Below are positions 9,895 through 17,886 of a stretch of 64,000 nt of DNA, one piece after another (position 1 is the first letter of the stretch; every line of letters begins with the position of its first letter). The notes below the pieces were generated by a model. That model ran no database searches. It was given only the letters and a program-made list of their open reading frames with translations, and was not told the origin of the DNA. Origin of the DNA: Asaia lannensis NBRC 102526 (GTDB taxonomy: Bacteria; Pseudomonadota; Alphaproteobacteria; Acetobacterales; Acetobacteraceae); NCBI RefSeq assembly GCF_024054035.1, contig NZ_JAMXQU010000008.1, positions 62,001 to 126,000 on the forward strand. Reading direction: 5' to 3'. The position numbers and the translations under genes were made by a program.

Positions 9895-9930
9895 CTGAAC
9901 CTTCCGCCTGTTGCAGGCTGGAAGGTTCAG
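9895..9930 (+). terminator. Strong hairpin after S46 peptidase gene
   Basis: Arms CTGAACCTTCC-GCCTG and CAGGC-T-GGAAGGTTCAG form a stem of 16 pairs with one bulge and a 3-nt loop, 31 bp after the peptidase stop. No T-tract follows, so termination could be factor-assisted or the hairpin may act as an mRNA 3'-end stabiliser. Confidence 0.6.
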
Positions 9931-10143
9931 GCTCTGCCGCGCAGCGCAGGATTCTGCCCTCTCATAACGATGTGCACTATTCGTCATGAGAAGGTCTGAA
10001 ACGGGGGGTACGGAAAGCCCGCTCTGCGCAAAATATATGTATAAGCAGACGCTCGTGAGCGAAAAACCGGGTCCACCTTTTCACACCTGTCCCTAGCAGG
10101 TAGGGTTTTCAGCAAACAGACTGAAGTAAAGGCCCTGCATCAT

Positions 10144-11328
10144 ATGTCAGATAACAAAAAAAAATCTGAATTACTTTTTGCACAATCTGCTGCTGCGATT
10201 TTGAATGTAAAGTGGAATTTCCAAGAATCTGAAGAGCCTGACTTTTTGGTTTCGTCTTCCGATGGAAATTTTGGTCTGGAAGTTACGGAGTGCTCCTCAG
10301 GAAAGATCGGAAAAGGCGGATCGGTAGAACGTAAAGATGCGGCATTTCGAAAAAAGAAAATGAGCGACATGCAAGCATGTCTTTTGAAAAAATACCCTGA
10401 AATAGAAAAATGGAATCTACAATATATAAATGAATGGAATATAGATATTAATAGTCATATCATTTGCGCTATAGAAAAAGCGCTAAAGGATGAAAGTAAA
10501 ACAATAGGATATCCAATATTTCCTGAAAATAAAGGTTCTCTTGATTTTAGATACATAATGATCCAGAAGGACAAAAGTAATGGTAGAGGTTGTTGGATTT
10601 TTTCTGCTGATAACAGCCCGGTAAGGGTAATTGCAGATTATCCACTCGAAAGAGCAATCAAAGCGAAAAAAGAAAAACTACCAGCGTATCGGAATAAATC
10701 GAATGATACACGTCTTCTCGTCGTCGCCACCCCCTTTGAATCTGGGGCAAATGTTAGTCTAGGTTTGGAAGAAATACCAGATTTACACGGATTTAACAAA
10801 ATATATTTTATGCATTTTCCTAATTATATTATTGAATATTATATGGATCAGAATGGTTCTGTATCCCAGAAAGAGTACACGTTAACAGGTAGGACTGCGG
10901 AAAGTGCGATTGAAGAATCCGCCCGAATGCGCGGCATGTCGGCTCTCAATTGCATGGATCCTGCCCATTCTTTGCGCGAAGCTGTTAATTTGCTAGTAAC
11001 AGGCACGGTCGACAGTCTGGTTGACCCGAAAGGCGATGTTGGTTGCTTGTTTAATATCGACATAACAACAAACCACCCCGATTATAAAGACCACGCGCGT
11101 GATCTGGCACAACGACGCTCCATTTTTGGCAAACTCCTGTCCGTACGGTTGCAAAAATGGTTACAGCTCGATCAGGCAGAAGCGCTTTCAGCGTCCATCG
11201 TCAATGTTATGCAAAATATAGCGAATCAGGCGCGTGAAGGCTCTGACAGAGATGCTCTTCTGATTTTCGCGGCTGATGCCGTTCGGGCCATTACCGATGC
11301 AGAAGACCAGCTCTCCCCGCCATCCTGA
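10144..11328 (+). CDS. Unknown AT-rich accessory protein, candidate PD-(D/E)XK nuclease fold
   Basis: 394-aa protein that I cannot assign to a named family. Near the N-terminus, EEPDFLVSSSDGNFGLEVTE gives Pro32-Asp33, then Glu46-Val-Thr, the layout of PD-(D/E)XK-type active sites (first acid after a Pro, second acid on the next strand), although the usual Lys is Thr here. Central and C-terminal parts mix helices with Lys/Asn/Ile-rich stretches. Base use is far more AT-rich than its neighbours for about the first 700 bp, a clear sign of transfer. It lies next to a broken DUF3800 gene and an IS remnant. A role in host defence or element maintenance is possible but only inferred. AAGG lies about 12 nt before the ATG. 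Confidence 0.7.
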   Translation: MSDNKKKSELLFAQSAAAILNVKWNFQESEEPDFLVSSSDGNFGLEVTECSSGKIGKGGSVERKDAAFRKKKMSDMQACLLKKYPEIEKWNLQYINEWNIDINSHIICAIEKALKDESKTIGYPIFPENKGSLDFRYIMIQKDKSNGRGCWIFSADNSPVRVIADYPLERAIKAKKEKLPAYRNKSNDTRLLVVATPFESGANVSLGLEEIPDLHGFNKIYFMHFPNYIIEYYMDQNGSVSQKEYTLTGRTAESAIEESARMRGMSALNCMDPAHSLREAVNLLVTGTVDSLVDPKGDVGCLFNIDITTNHPDYKDHARDLAQRRSIFGKLLSVRLQKWLQLDQAEALSASIVNVMQNIANQAREGSDRDALLIFAADAVRAITDAEDQLSPPS

Positions 11329-11526
11329 CCACTCAGGGTGCGACCGCTCCTTTGAAAGACTAGGTCGCTTAATTATCGGTATCGTCTTCCTTGCTCAAGG
11401 TCACCTTTCAGGAGGTTCAGGCTCAGAGGGCAATGGCCGACACCTGCGAGAGCAGAGCGTCGACCGCCCGGCATATACCGGCTATGGTGGCTATCTGCAT
11501 GTAAGCAGCAGATAGAGGGAGTGACC

Positions 11527-11730
11527 ATGGAATGTTTCCGGATTGATGAAAGCGGCTACACAGGGTTTGACCTGCTCAGTTCGCAACAGCGTTTCCAGGG
11601 AGCTGCGGCAATTGCGATTAGCGACGCGAACGCTAGTCGCCTGCTCAACAAACACTTTCCGCGCCTCCAATCCGCAGAGTTGAAATACCGTGCTCTATCA
11701 CGACGCCCGGGCAACCGGCCTCATTTACTA
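11527..11730 (+). pseudogene. DUF3800 protein, N-terminal fragment cut by IS element
   Basis: The first 68 codons encode MECFRIDESGYTGFDLL...AELKYRALSRR, which matches the start of DUF3800 proteins (RNase H-like fold, acidic IDESG motif, found in mobile and defence contexts). A good ribosome site (GAGGGA) precedes the ATG. The frame runs straight into the left end of the IS remnant at 11731 and stops a few codons later. The sequence after the IS does not read as the rest of a DUF3800 protein, so the gene is truncated, not simply interrupted. Intact relatives are several times longer. Confidence 0.6.
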
Positions 11731-12162
11731 GGTTCTATGGACAAAGCTGACCCAGAGGAATGCTGAAGCGATGGAGACGAAGCCAAGATAGGACTGTGCG
11801 GTCTTGTCGTATCTGGTGGCGACCCTCCGCCAGTTCTTGAGCTTGTTGAACATGCGCTCGATGCGGTTCCTCAGCTTGTAAGCGTGCCGATCATGACTGG
11901 CAGGGTTCCGCCTCCCGCGTTTGGCCGGGATCACCGGACGGGCACCGTTGTAGGCGATGTCGGCGCGAATCTGGTCGGCGTCGTAGCCGCGATCCGCTAG
12001 GAGCTAGTCGAGACGCCTGCTGATCATGAGCCTGTCCGGGCGTCAGGATGAAGGCGAGCGGTAGCCCCCGGGCGTCGCAGCAGGCATGGAGTTTGGTTGT
12101 GAACCCTCCCCGCGATCGGCCGAGCGCCTCGCTCAATCCCGTCAGGCTTTGTCCACGGAACC
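11731..12162 (-). mobile_element. Internally deleted IS5-family (IS427-like) element with both ends
   Basis: A 432-bp remnant carrying the C-terminal half of an IS5-family transposase on the minus strand. One segment reads EALGRSRGGFTTKLHA and LTPGQAHD; after a frameshift another reads RNRIERMFNKLKNWRRVATR to the end. The left end (GGTTCTATGGACAAAGCTGA) and right end (AGGCTTTGTCCACGGAACC) are imperfect inverted repeats. A TA dinucleotide flanks both sides (11729-11730 and 12163-12164), as expected for this group. The N-terminal transposase half is missing and the right repeat is joined directly to the middle of the gene, so it cannot move on its own. Confidence 0.75.
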
Positions 12163-12164
12163 TA

Positions 12165-12652
12165 ATTGCGAGGGCACGACATTCAGTCATACCTTACGAT
12201 ACACTCTGTTCGATACGCCCAGTGTGCTCTCGAACGAGGGGATTCATCTGCGCTTCGCTTATCTTAGTACTCGCAGTGTCTTCGACGTCTGGTGGGTAGC
12301 AGTCAACGGCGATCTCATCTCGACCGGTTTGCTACCCGGTCGATTTGGTATCCATGTCCATCTATCCTGCCCGCTTCCGCCCAGAAACCCCGCCAATGGT
12401 GTAAAAATTCTCTTTGATGGAATCATTGCAGCCCTACAAGAAAACAGCATAGTTCCGGCAGATGATGTGGTGCTAAGGCTCTCTCGCAAGCATGGCATCG
12501 ACGCAGAGCTACTGCGCAACAGGATTGGCCGGTCAATTTATCCATTTTACAAGGGGACTATCCAACCAGCGACGTGTAATGAAAGAGGTACATTTCGCGT
12601 CCCTCCTACTTTCGATTTTCAAAGAAACGGAGATAGATCGGTGCCCATGTGA
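12165..12652 (+). pseudogene. Unknown protein, 3' fragment after IS remnant
   Basis: Open frame continuing from inside the IS remnant. Translated, the part outside the IS (from about TTFSHTLRYTLFDTP) looks like real protein: FDVWWVAVNGDLISTGLLPG, then NPANGVKILFDGIIAALQEN. It has no start codon of its own and appears to have lost its 5' end at the IS junction. I do not recognise the family. It is in a different frame from the DUF3800 fragment on the other side, so the two pieces probably come from different genes brought together by a deletion next to the IS. Confidence 0.4.
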
Positions 12653-13176
12653 AGCCCACTCATGAACGCCACGTCTGGTTTGGGGGGCTTTCGGTCGGTC
12701 CGTTTTGAAGCACCCAAACCATGGTTCTAGCCGTTTATTCGACGACGTGAGGTAGCGACTGTGCGCTCATCCCGGATGCTTGTACCTAGGTCGGTCTGTT
12801 CGATTGTAGATGCGGTAGTCTGCTGTTACACGCATGATTCGGCATGAGACACTAAAACGTCTTCGACAAAGAGTTGCGCAGCGAATTTGCTGGGCGCGGT
12901 CTTGCACGAGAAACCCGGCGACACCTCCAACTCCGTCCCAACCGCAATACGACCCGACTTTGAGGCGTATGGGTAGGCGCGCAACCCCTACACCCTAACC
13001 AGCGGCCTGCCGAGATGGCCGCCCGGCCGCAACCCATGAAAGAGAGATAGGGGCGTGCTCTGCGGCACCTGCATGGGGCGCGTTGCTGGGGAAAAGACCT
13101 CCTTATGGGAGCACTTGAAGGCTTCATGCACAGCGCATGCGGGTATTTCGCGGTGCGATATGCTATGAGGCGCCGC
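12653..13176. other. Intergenic region, no gene seen
   Basis: About 520 bp between the gene fragment and arfB. Short frames exist on both strands but none has a recognisable protein or a ribosome site. It is probably decayed accessory DNA; nothing else can be supported. Confidence 0.5.
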
Positions 13177-13599
13177 ATGGCAATTTCCATTCTTCCCGGC
13201 CTGTCTCTTCCCGACAGTGAGCTTGAAGTCAGCTATATCCTGGCGTCCGGGCCCGGTGGCCAGAACGTCAACAAGGTTGCGACCGCTGCGCAGCTGCGTT
13301 TCGATGCCGCGCGTTCAGCGTCCCTGCCCGAACGGGTTCGTATGCGGCTGCTGGAGATCGCCGGTAGTAGGGCGACACGAGATGGTGTCATCGTCATCAC
13401 GGCCCGGCGCTTTCGCACGCAGATCCGCAATCGCGAAGACGCAATCGAACGTCTGGTAACAATGATCCGCGAAGCCGCCCACCGTCAGGCCTTCCGCGTG
13501 CCCACGCGCCCGGGCCGGGCGGCGCGAGCGCGCCGAATGGATGGAAAATCCCACCGTGCGGGGATCAAGCGCGGACGGGCTGCGCCTCGCGAAGACTGA
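13177..13599 (+). CDS. arfB: Peptidyl-tRNA hydrolase / alternative ribosome-rescue factor ArfB (YaeJ)
   Basis: 140-aa release-factor-like protein that frees ribosomes stalled on broken mRNA by hydrolysing peptidyl-tRNA. The catalytic GGQ is at residues 27-29 (SGPGGQNVNK), in the usual place for ArfB. The C-terminal tail is rich in Arg and Lys (KSHRAGIKRGRAAPRED), matching the tail that enters the mRNA channel. The codon-recognition domain of true release factors is absent and the length is that of YaeJ. The ATG at 13177 is preceded by GAGG 6 nt upstream; an upstream in-frame start at 13105 would add 24 residues not expected in the family. The gene stands alone. Confidence 0.9.
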   Translation: MAISILPGLSLPDSELEVSYILASGPGGQNVNKVATAAQLRFDAARSASLPERVRMRLLEIAGSRATRDGVIVITARRFRTQIRNREDAIERLVTMIREAAHRQAFRVPTRPGRAARARRMDGKSHRAGIKRGRAAPRED

Positions 13600-13797
13600 G
13601 ATCCGCGGCCTGGGTCTCTGAAATGCAAGGGTCGAGACGTTCCTCTGCGGACGATGCAACAGAATCAGTTTCGCCGGTGACGTCACGTTAACTGATGGAC
13701 GGGGGTCGAAGCTCGTGAAGAGGTTTTTCAAACGCTGAAAGCAATTGCCTTGCAGAAGAGCGTTTCGGACCGTCCTTCGCCGTTTTGCGCTCATTGC

Positions 13798-13834
13798 GCC
13801 TACTTCCGATAATCCGAAGGAAGCGGAAGTAGGC
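13798..13834. terminator. Hairpin between arfB and convergent SDR gene
   Basis: Arms GCCTACTTCCG and CGGAAGTAGGC form a perfect 11-bp stem with a 15-nt loop. It sits between two convergent genes and could terminate both, but no T-tract follows on either strand. Confidence 0.5.
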
Positions 13835-13883
13835 CTGCATACAGGAAGCGCAGTTCCTGGCTGATTGTCCGGGATGGGAGAAA

Positions 13884-14747
13884 TCAGATGACGGGGGTAC
13901 CGCCTGTTACGGCGATTGTCGCGCCGGAAATATAGCTGGCCTCGTCGCTGGCGAGCATGACATAGGGCGCAATCAGCTCGACAGGCTGACCCGGGCGTCC
14001 GAGCGGCGTGTCTTCACCGAAAACGTGCACATGATCGCCATGCATGGTTGCCGGGATGAGCGGCGTCCAGATCGGGCCGGGTGCGACGGTATTGGAGCGT
14101 ATGCCTTTTTCTCCCAGAAGCTGGGCCAGACCGCCACTGAAGTTCTGAATGGCTGCCTTGGTTGCCGAATAGGCGAGAAGGCGCGGTTTGGGGCTGTCTG
14201 CGTTCACCGAGATCGTATGGATGATCGAGGCCCCGCGCTTCATATGCGGCACAGCATGGCGTGTCAGACGGAAGGTCGCGCCAATATTGGTCGCAAATGT
14301 GTCGTCCCACTCATCTTCGGAAATATCCTCAAGCGCCAGACGCTCGACCTGGAACGCCGCATTATTGACGAGAACGTCGAGTTTGCCGAAGGTCTCCATG
14401 GTCTTATCGATAATGGATTTGCAGGTTTCACGGGACTTTAGATCACCGGGGAGAAGAAGCGCCTTGCGGCCGGCTTTCTCGATCCAGTGCTTTGTCTTCT
14501 GGGCGTCTTCCTCTTCTTCGGGAAGAAAGGAGATTGCGATATCGGCCCCTTCGCGGGCGAAGCCGATTGCAACGGCGCGACCGATCCCTGAATCGCCACC
14601 GGTAATCAGGGCCGTTTTCCCTTCGAGCCGCCCCGATCCTTCATAGCTTTCCTCACCATGGTCGGGCAGGGGCGTCATGGCGTTTGTCTGGCCGGGAATG
14701 CGGTCCTGAAGCTTCGTATCGAAGGGGGGCTTGGCGAAATCGGTCAT
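13884..14747 (-). CDS. Short-chain dehydrogenase/reductase (YghA-like SDR)
   Basis: 287-aa NAD(P)-dependent oxidoreductase of the classical SDR family with a 40-residue N-terminal extension (KPPFDTKLQDRIPGQ), typical of the YghA/YdaD subgroup often linked to stress or alcohol/aldehyde metabolism. The Rossmann glycine motif is TGGDSGIGRA, the structural NNA motif is VLVNNAAF, and the catalytic Tyr/Lys pair is in AYSATKAAI with the Ser in HTISVNAD. The substrate is unknown. The ATG has no strong ribosome site. It lies on the same strand as the aldehyde dehydrogenase gene upstream, 131 bp away across a terminator-like hairpin, so it is probably a separate transcript. Confidence 0.87.
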   Translation of the reverse strand: MTDFAKPPFDTKLQDRIPGQTNAMTPLPDHGEESYEGSGRLEGKTALITGGDSGIGRAVAIGFAREGADIAISFLPEEEEDAQKTKHWIEKAGRKALLLPGDLKSRETCKSIIDKTMETFGKLDVLVNNAAFQVERLALEDISEDEWDDTFATNIGATFRLTRHAVPHMKRGASIIHTISVNADSPKPRLLAYSATKAAIQNFSGGLAQLLGEKGIRSNTVAPGPIWTPLIPATMHGDHVHVFGEDTPLGRPGQPVELIAPYVMLASDEASYISGATIAVTGGTPVI

Positions 14748-14840
14748 GGTGGGGTTATCCGCTTTTGTTGAAGGGCACTGCCTGCATGCAGCGATTACCC
14801 CTCTTCATCGCGCCACCGTGAGGTCGGGTTTCATGGCAAA

Positions 14841-14871
14841 CTCTGTCAGGGGAAAAATGCCCCTGACAGAG
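14841..14871 (-). terminator. Terminator after succinate-semialdehyde dehydrogenase gene
   Basis: Arms CTCTGTCAGGGG and CCCCTGACAGAG make a perfect 12-bp stem with a 7-nt loop, 8 bp past the dehydrogenase stop on the minus strand. A short TTT follows, so intrinsic termination is plausible. Confidence 0.7.
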
Positions 14872-14878
14872 GGCTTAA

Positions 14879-16249
14879 TCAAACCGAGCGGATCAGCTTG
14901 TGATTGATGAATTCCTGAATGCCGTATGAAGAAAGCTCACGACCATAACCGGAATTCTTGACGCCGCCGAAAGGCAGTTCAGGCGCGGTGCCTGTCACGT
15001 CATTGATGAATACCATACCAGTCTCGATACGCTCGGCGAGCTTGCGGCCGCGTTCGACAGACGATGTATGAACGGAACCACCGAGACCGAACGGCGAATC
15101 ATTGGCCAGAGCGACAGCCGCATCCTCATCGGCGACCGGATAGACAATGGCAACCGGACCGAAGATTTCTTCATAGAAAATCGGATTATCCTTGGTGACG
15201 CCAGTGAGCAGGGCCGCCTGCATAAAGAACCCTTCGCGATCGAGCTTCTTGCCGCCAGTTACAAGCTTGGCCCCGTTCTTGACGGCCTTGTCGACCTGGC
15301 TGAGTGCCAGCTTCATGGCGTTTTCGCTGCTCATCGGGCCATGTGTCACGCCCTGTTCCAGCGGATCGCCGTAACGGAACTCGCTGATCGCTGCGGATAG
15401 ACGACGAACGAATTCATCGGCCAGCGATTCATGGACGATCATGCGCTTTGCTGCCGTACAGACCTGCCCGTTGTTGGACATGCGCCCGGCCACCGCGCGT
15501 GGAATAACCTCATCCAGATTGGCATCGTCCAGCACGATGAAAGGATCGGATCCACCCAGCTCCATCGTCGATTTCTTGAGTGCCTTGCCCGCCTCGGCTG
15601 CAACGGCGCTACCTGCGCGCTCGCTCCCCGTCAGGGCTACGCCACGCACTTCAGGGCGTTCGATCAGCTCTGCGGAAACATCGTTGTCGATGAACAGATT
15701 GGTCCAGATTCCCTTGGGAGCCCCGGCTTCTTCGAAGAGGGCTTCGAAGGCCAGTGCACATTGCGGGACGCCCGGTGCATGCTTGGCCAGAACGACGTTG
15801 CCTGCCATCAGATTGGGCCCTGCAACGCGTGCCAGCTGGTAATACGGGAAGTTCCAGGGCTCGACGCAGTAGATGACGCCAAGAGACTGGCTGAGAACGG
15901 TGGCGCGGCCTTCGGCAACCTCGATCTCGCGCGGCGCGAGAAAGGTTTCAGCATTTTCTGCGTAATAGGACAGGATCTTGGCAGAGAGCTCGGTTTCGGC
16001 AATCGCCTCGGGAAGGACCTTGCCCATTTCGATTGAAATCAGGCGGGCATATTTTTCCTTGTTCTGTTCAAGGATCTGCGCTGCCTTGCTCACGATGGCC
16101 TTGCGCTCGGCAAAGCTGCGATGACGCCAGTCACGCCTATAGACCTCGTGGGCGGCATCGAGTTTTTCGAAGGCCTGAGCCTTGGTGTGAAGGTCGAATT
16201 CGCGCTCGGTCTTGCCCGTTGCAGGGTTGATCGTACGATAAACGCTCAT
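14879..16249 (-). CDS. gabD: NAD(P)-dependent succinate-semialdehyde dehydrogenase (aldehyde dehydrogenase family)
   Basis: 456-aa aldehyde dehydrogenase that would oxidise succinate semialdehyde to succinate, as in GABA breakdown or the alternative TCA bypass. Catalytic residues are Glu230 (TMELGGSDPF) and Cys264 (NNGQVCTAAKR); the substrate-entry motif PWNFPYYQ and the C-terminal PFGGVKNSGYGREL are present. The start INPATGKTEREFDLHT is typical of GabD1-type enzymes. I set the start at 16249, preceded by AGGAG; a longer frame to 16402 adds 51 residues with no family likeness. The specific substrate is inferred from family resemblance. It is divergent from the cobalamin riboswitch. Confidence 0.85.
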   Translation of the reverse strand: MSVYRTINPATGKTEREFDLHTKAQAFEKLDAAHEVYRRDWRHRSFAERKAIVSKAAQILEQNKEKYARLISIEMGKVLPEAIAETELSAKILSYYAENAETFLAPREIEVAEGRATVLSQSLGVIYCVEPWNFPYYQLARVAGPNLMAGNVVLAKHAPGVPQCALAFEALFEEAGAPKGIWTNLFIDNDVSAELIERPEVRGVALTGSERAGSAVAAEAGKALKKSTMELGGSDPFIVLDDANLDEVIPRAVAGRMSNNGQVCTAAKRMIVHESLADEFVRRLSAAISEFRYGDPLEQGVTHGPMSSENAMKLALSQVDKAVKNGAKLVTGGKKLDREGFFMQAALLTGVTKDNPIFYEEIFGPVAIVYPVADEDAAVALANDSPFGLGGSVHTSSVERGRKLAERIETGMVFINDVTGTAPELPFGGVKNSGYGRELSSYGIQEFINHKLIRSV

Positions 16250-16451
16250 CGTTCTCTTCTCCTGTTTGTCGCTGTCCCGGCACGGGGCCGGGTGATTTGT
16301 CTGGGGGTAAAAAGGCCCGAACACCCGGTTGGTTGCGTCCAAAAACGGGTAACGGGTCGTCGCGATGCTCTGTGGAGGCGTGCGTTGCCCGGTCAAAAAC
16401 ACGGTATTGCAAGGCGAAACGGGCTTGGCGATGCTGTGCTGTAAAGGCTAG

Positions 16452-16645
16452 TTTCCGGTGTCGAAGGTCTCGCGCGAGCGAGTGAAAAGGGAATGCCGAA
16501 CGCAGGGCCGATCTTTCGGGATCGGCGGCGAGACGGCAGCTGTCCCCGCAACTGTGAGTGGTGAGTGTCCCGCCGGGACCACTGGATGGCAAACCATCCG
16601 GGAAGGGGCGGGAAGACATGGACCCATGAGCCAGGAGACCTGCCT
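16452..16645 (+). ncRNA. Cobalamin (B12) riboswitch
   Basis: The leader of the NiCoT gene contains the conserved cobalamin aptamer blocks in order: TTCCGGTG near the 5' end, AAAAGGGAA at about 16496, the B12 box-like CAGCTGTCCCCGCAACTGT at about 16538-16556, CCACTGG with GGGAAGG after it, and the closing GAGCCAGGAGACCTGCC at about 16628-16644. The length (about 195 nt) is normal. Bound adenosylcobalamin would lower expression of the transporter. The gap from aptamer to start codon is about 145 nt, room for an expression platform that I did not resolve. Confidence 0.93.
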
Positions 16646-16790
16646 TCGTCATGTCTGATTGTCTGGCCGGACGGGTCGATCCGGCAGCCGGAGAAACCGA
16701 TTTGATCTGCTTACCCGCTTACGGCCCGCCGCGCCGGTCCTGGCGCAACGTTCCTGCCGCACTGCATGCCGCATTGCATGGAAAAGCCGC

Positions 16791-17831
16791 ATGAGCGCCC
16801 AGCCATCCAGCGGGGCAGGTGAGACGCGCAGCCTGCGTATGCGCGTAACCATTCTCGGTGTGGTTCTGCTGCTTGTGAATGCTGCCTTGTGGATATGGAG
16901 CTTCATCCTGTTTCGTGACAGGCCTCTGCTTCTGGGTAATGCCCTGCTGGCATACGGCTTCGGGTTACGCCACGCGGTCGACGCCGATCATATTGCCTCG
17001 ATCGACAACGTAACGCGCAAGTTTATCCAGATGGGACGTCAGCCGCTCCTGACCGGGTTCTGGTTTGCGATAGGCCATTCGCTGGTGGTGGTGCTTGCGG
17101 CGCTGGGCACGGCCCTGCTGTCTCAGGCGATGCAGGACCGTTTCGGGGCATGGCGTGCCGTGGGAGGGATGGCCAGCACGCTGATCTCTGCCGGGTTCCT
17201 GTTTGCTCTTGCAATCACGAATTTCATCGTCCTGCGCGGGGCCTGGCGTGCATGGCGCCATGTCAGGGTCGGCGGTGCGATCGAAGAGGAAGATATCGAT
17301 GCGCTCATGAGCCGGGGCGGCATCCTGTCACGTCTGCTTTATCCGCTTTTCAGGCTGGTTTCGCGCAGCTGGCATATGGTGCTTCTCGGGTTTCTTTTCG
17401 GTCTGGGCTTCGATACGGCGACCGAAGTGTCGCTTCTGGGTCTGTCGGCTTCCCAGGCCAGCCGTGGTGTTTCCCTTTCTGCCATCATGATTTTCCCCGC
17501 ACTTTTTGCCGCTGGCATGGCACTGGTCGATACGGCGGACGGCGTGCTGATGCTGGGGGCCTATCGCTGGGCTTTTGTCGATCCGCTGCGCAAGCTGCGC
17601 TACAATATTGTCATCACGCTGGTATCAGTTATCGTTGCAGTCGGGATCGGCAGCATTGAAACGCTCAAGCTGCTGGGAGACCAGATCGGTTTTGCGGGCC
17701 GTTTCTGGAATGCGGTCTCCGCCCTGAGCGACAGCTTCAACCAGATCGGATTTATCGTTATCGGGCTTTTTGTGCTGGCGTGGATGCTATCGCTTCTGCT
17801 GCATCGCGCCGATTTGCGCCGCAAGGGATAG
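16791..17831 (+). CDS. NiCoT-family high-affinity cobalt/nickel permease, probably cobalt
   Basis: 346-aa inner-membrane permease of the HoxN/NixA/NhlF family with about eight TM segments. The family signature HX4DH is present (RHAVDADHIASIDN, His61-Asp66-His67), as is the second signature LGFDTATEVSLL. NiCoT proteins carry Ni2+, Co2+ or both; the cobalamin riboswitch in the leader argues that this one supplies cobalt for B12 synthesis. The ATG at 16791 gives a normal N-terminus; the frame is open back to 16659 but the extra residues overlap the riboswitch region and look non-coding. The ribosome site is weak. The gene is monocistronic and ends at a shared terminator with the convergent TonB receptor. 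Confidence 0.9.
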   Translation: MSAQPSSGAGETRSLRMRVTILGVVLLLVNAALWIWSFILFRDRPLLLGNALLAYGFGLRHAVDADHIASIDNVTRKFIQMGRQPLLTGFWFAIGHSLVVVLAALGTALLSQAMQDRFGAWRAVGGMASTLISAGFLFALAITNFIVLRGAWRAWRHVRVGGAIEEEDIDALMSRGGILSRLLYPLFRLVSRSWHMVLLGFLFGLGFDTATEVSLLGLSASQASRGVSLSAIMIFPALFAAGMALVDTADGVLMLGAYRWAFVDPLRKLRYNIVITLVSVIVAVGIGSIETLKLLGDQIGFAGRFWNAVSALSDSFNQIGFIVIGLFVLAWMLSLLLHRADLRRKG

Positions 17832-17843
17832 GCCTGCACCCAG

Positions 17844-17884
17844 CATTCTGTGTCCTCCTTTTTTCGAGGAGACACAGGAATGCC
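17844..17884. terminator. Bidirectional terminator between NiCoT and TonB receptor genes
   Basis: Inverted repeat around CTGTGTCCTCC and GAGGAGACACAG with small bulges, flanked by CATT/AATG, fills the 55-bp gap between two convergent genes. The T-run is in the loop rather than after the stem. It probably serves both transcripts. Confidence 0.6.
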
Positions 17885-17886
17885 GG

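Noticed and set aside
12852-13190. 112-aa minus-strand frame upstream of arfB
   Set aside because: Arg-rich, no ribosome site, overlaps the arfB start; looks like chance in GC-rich DNA.
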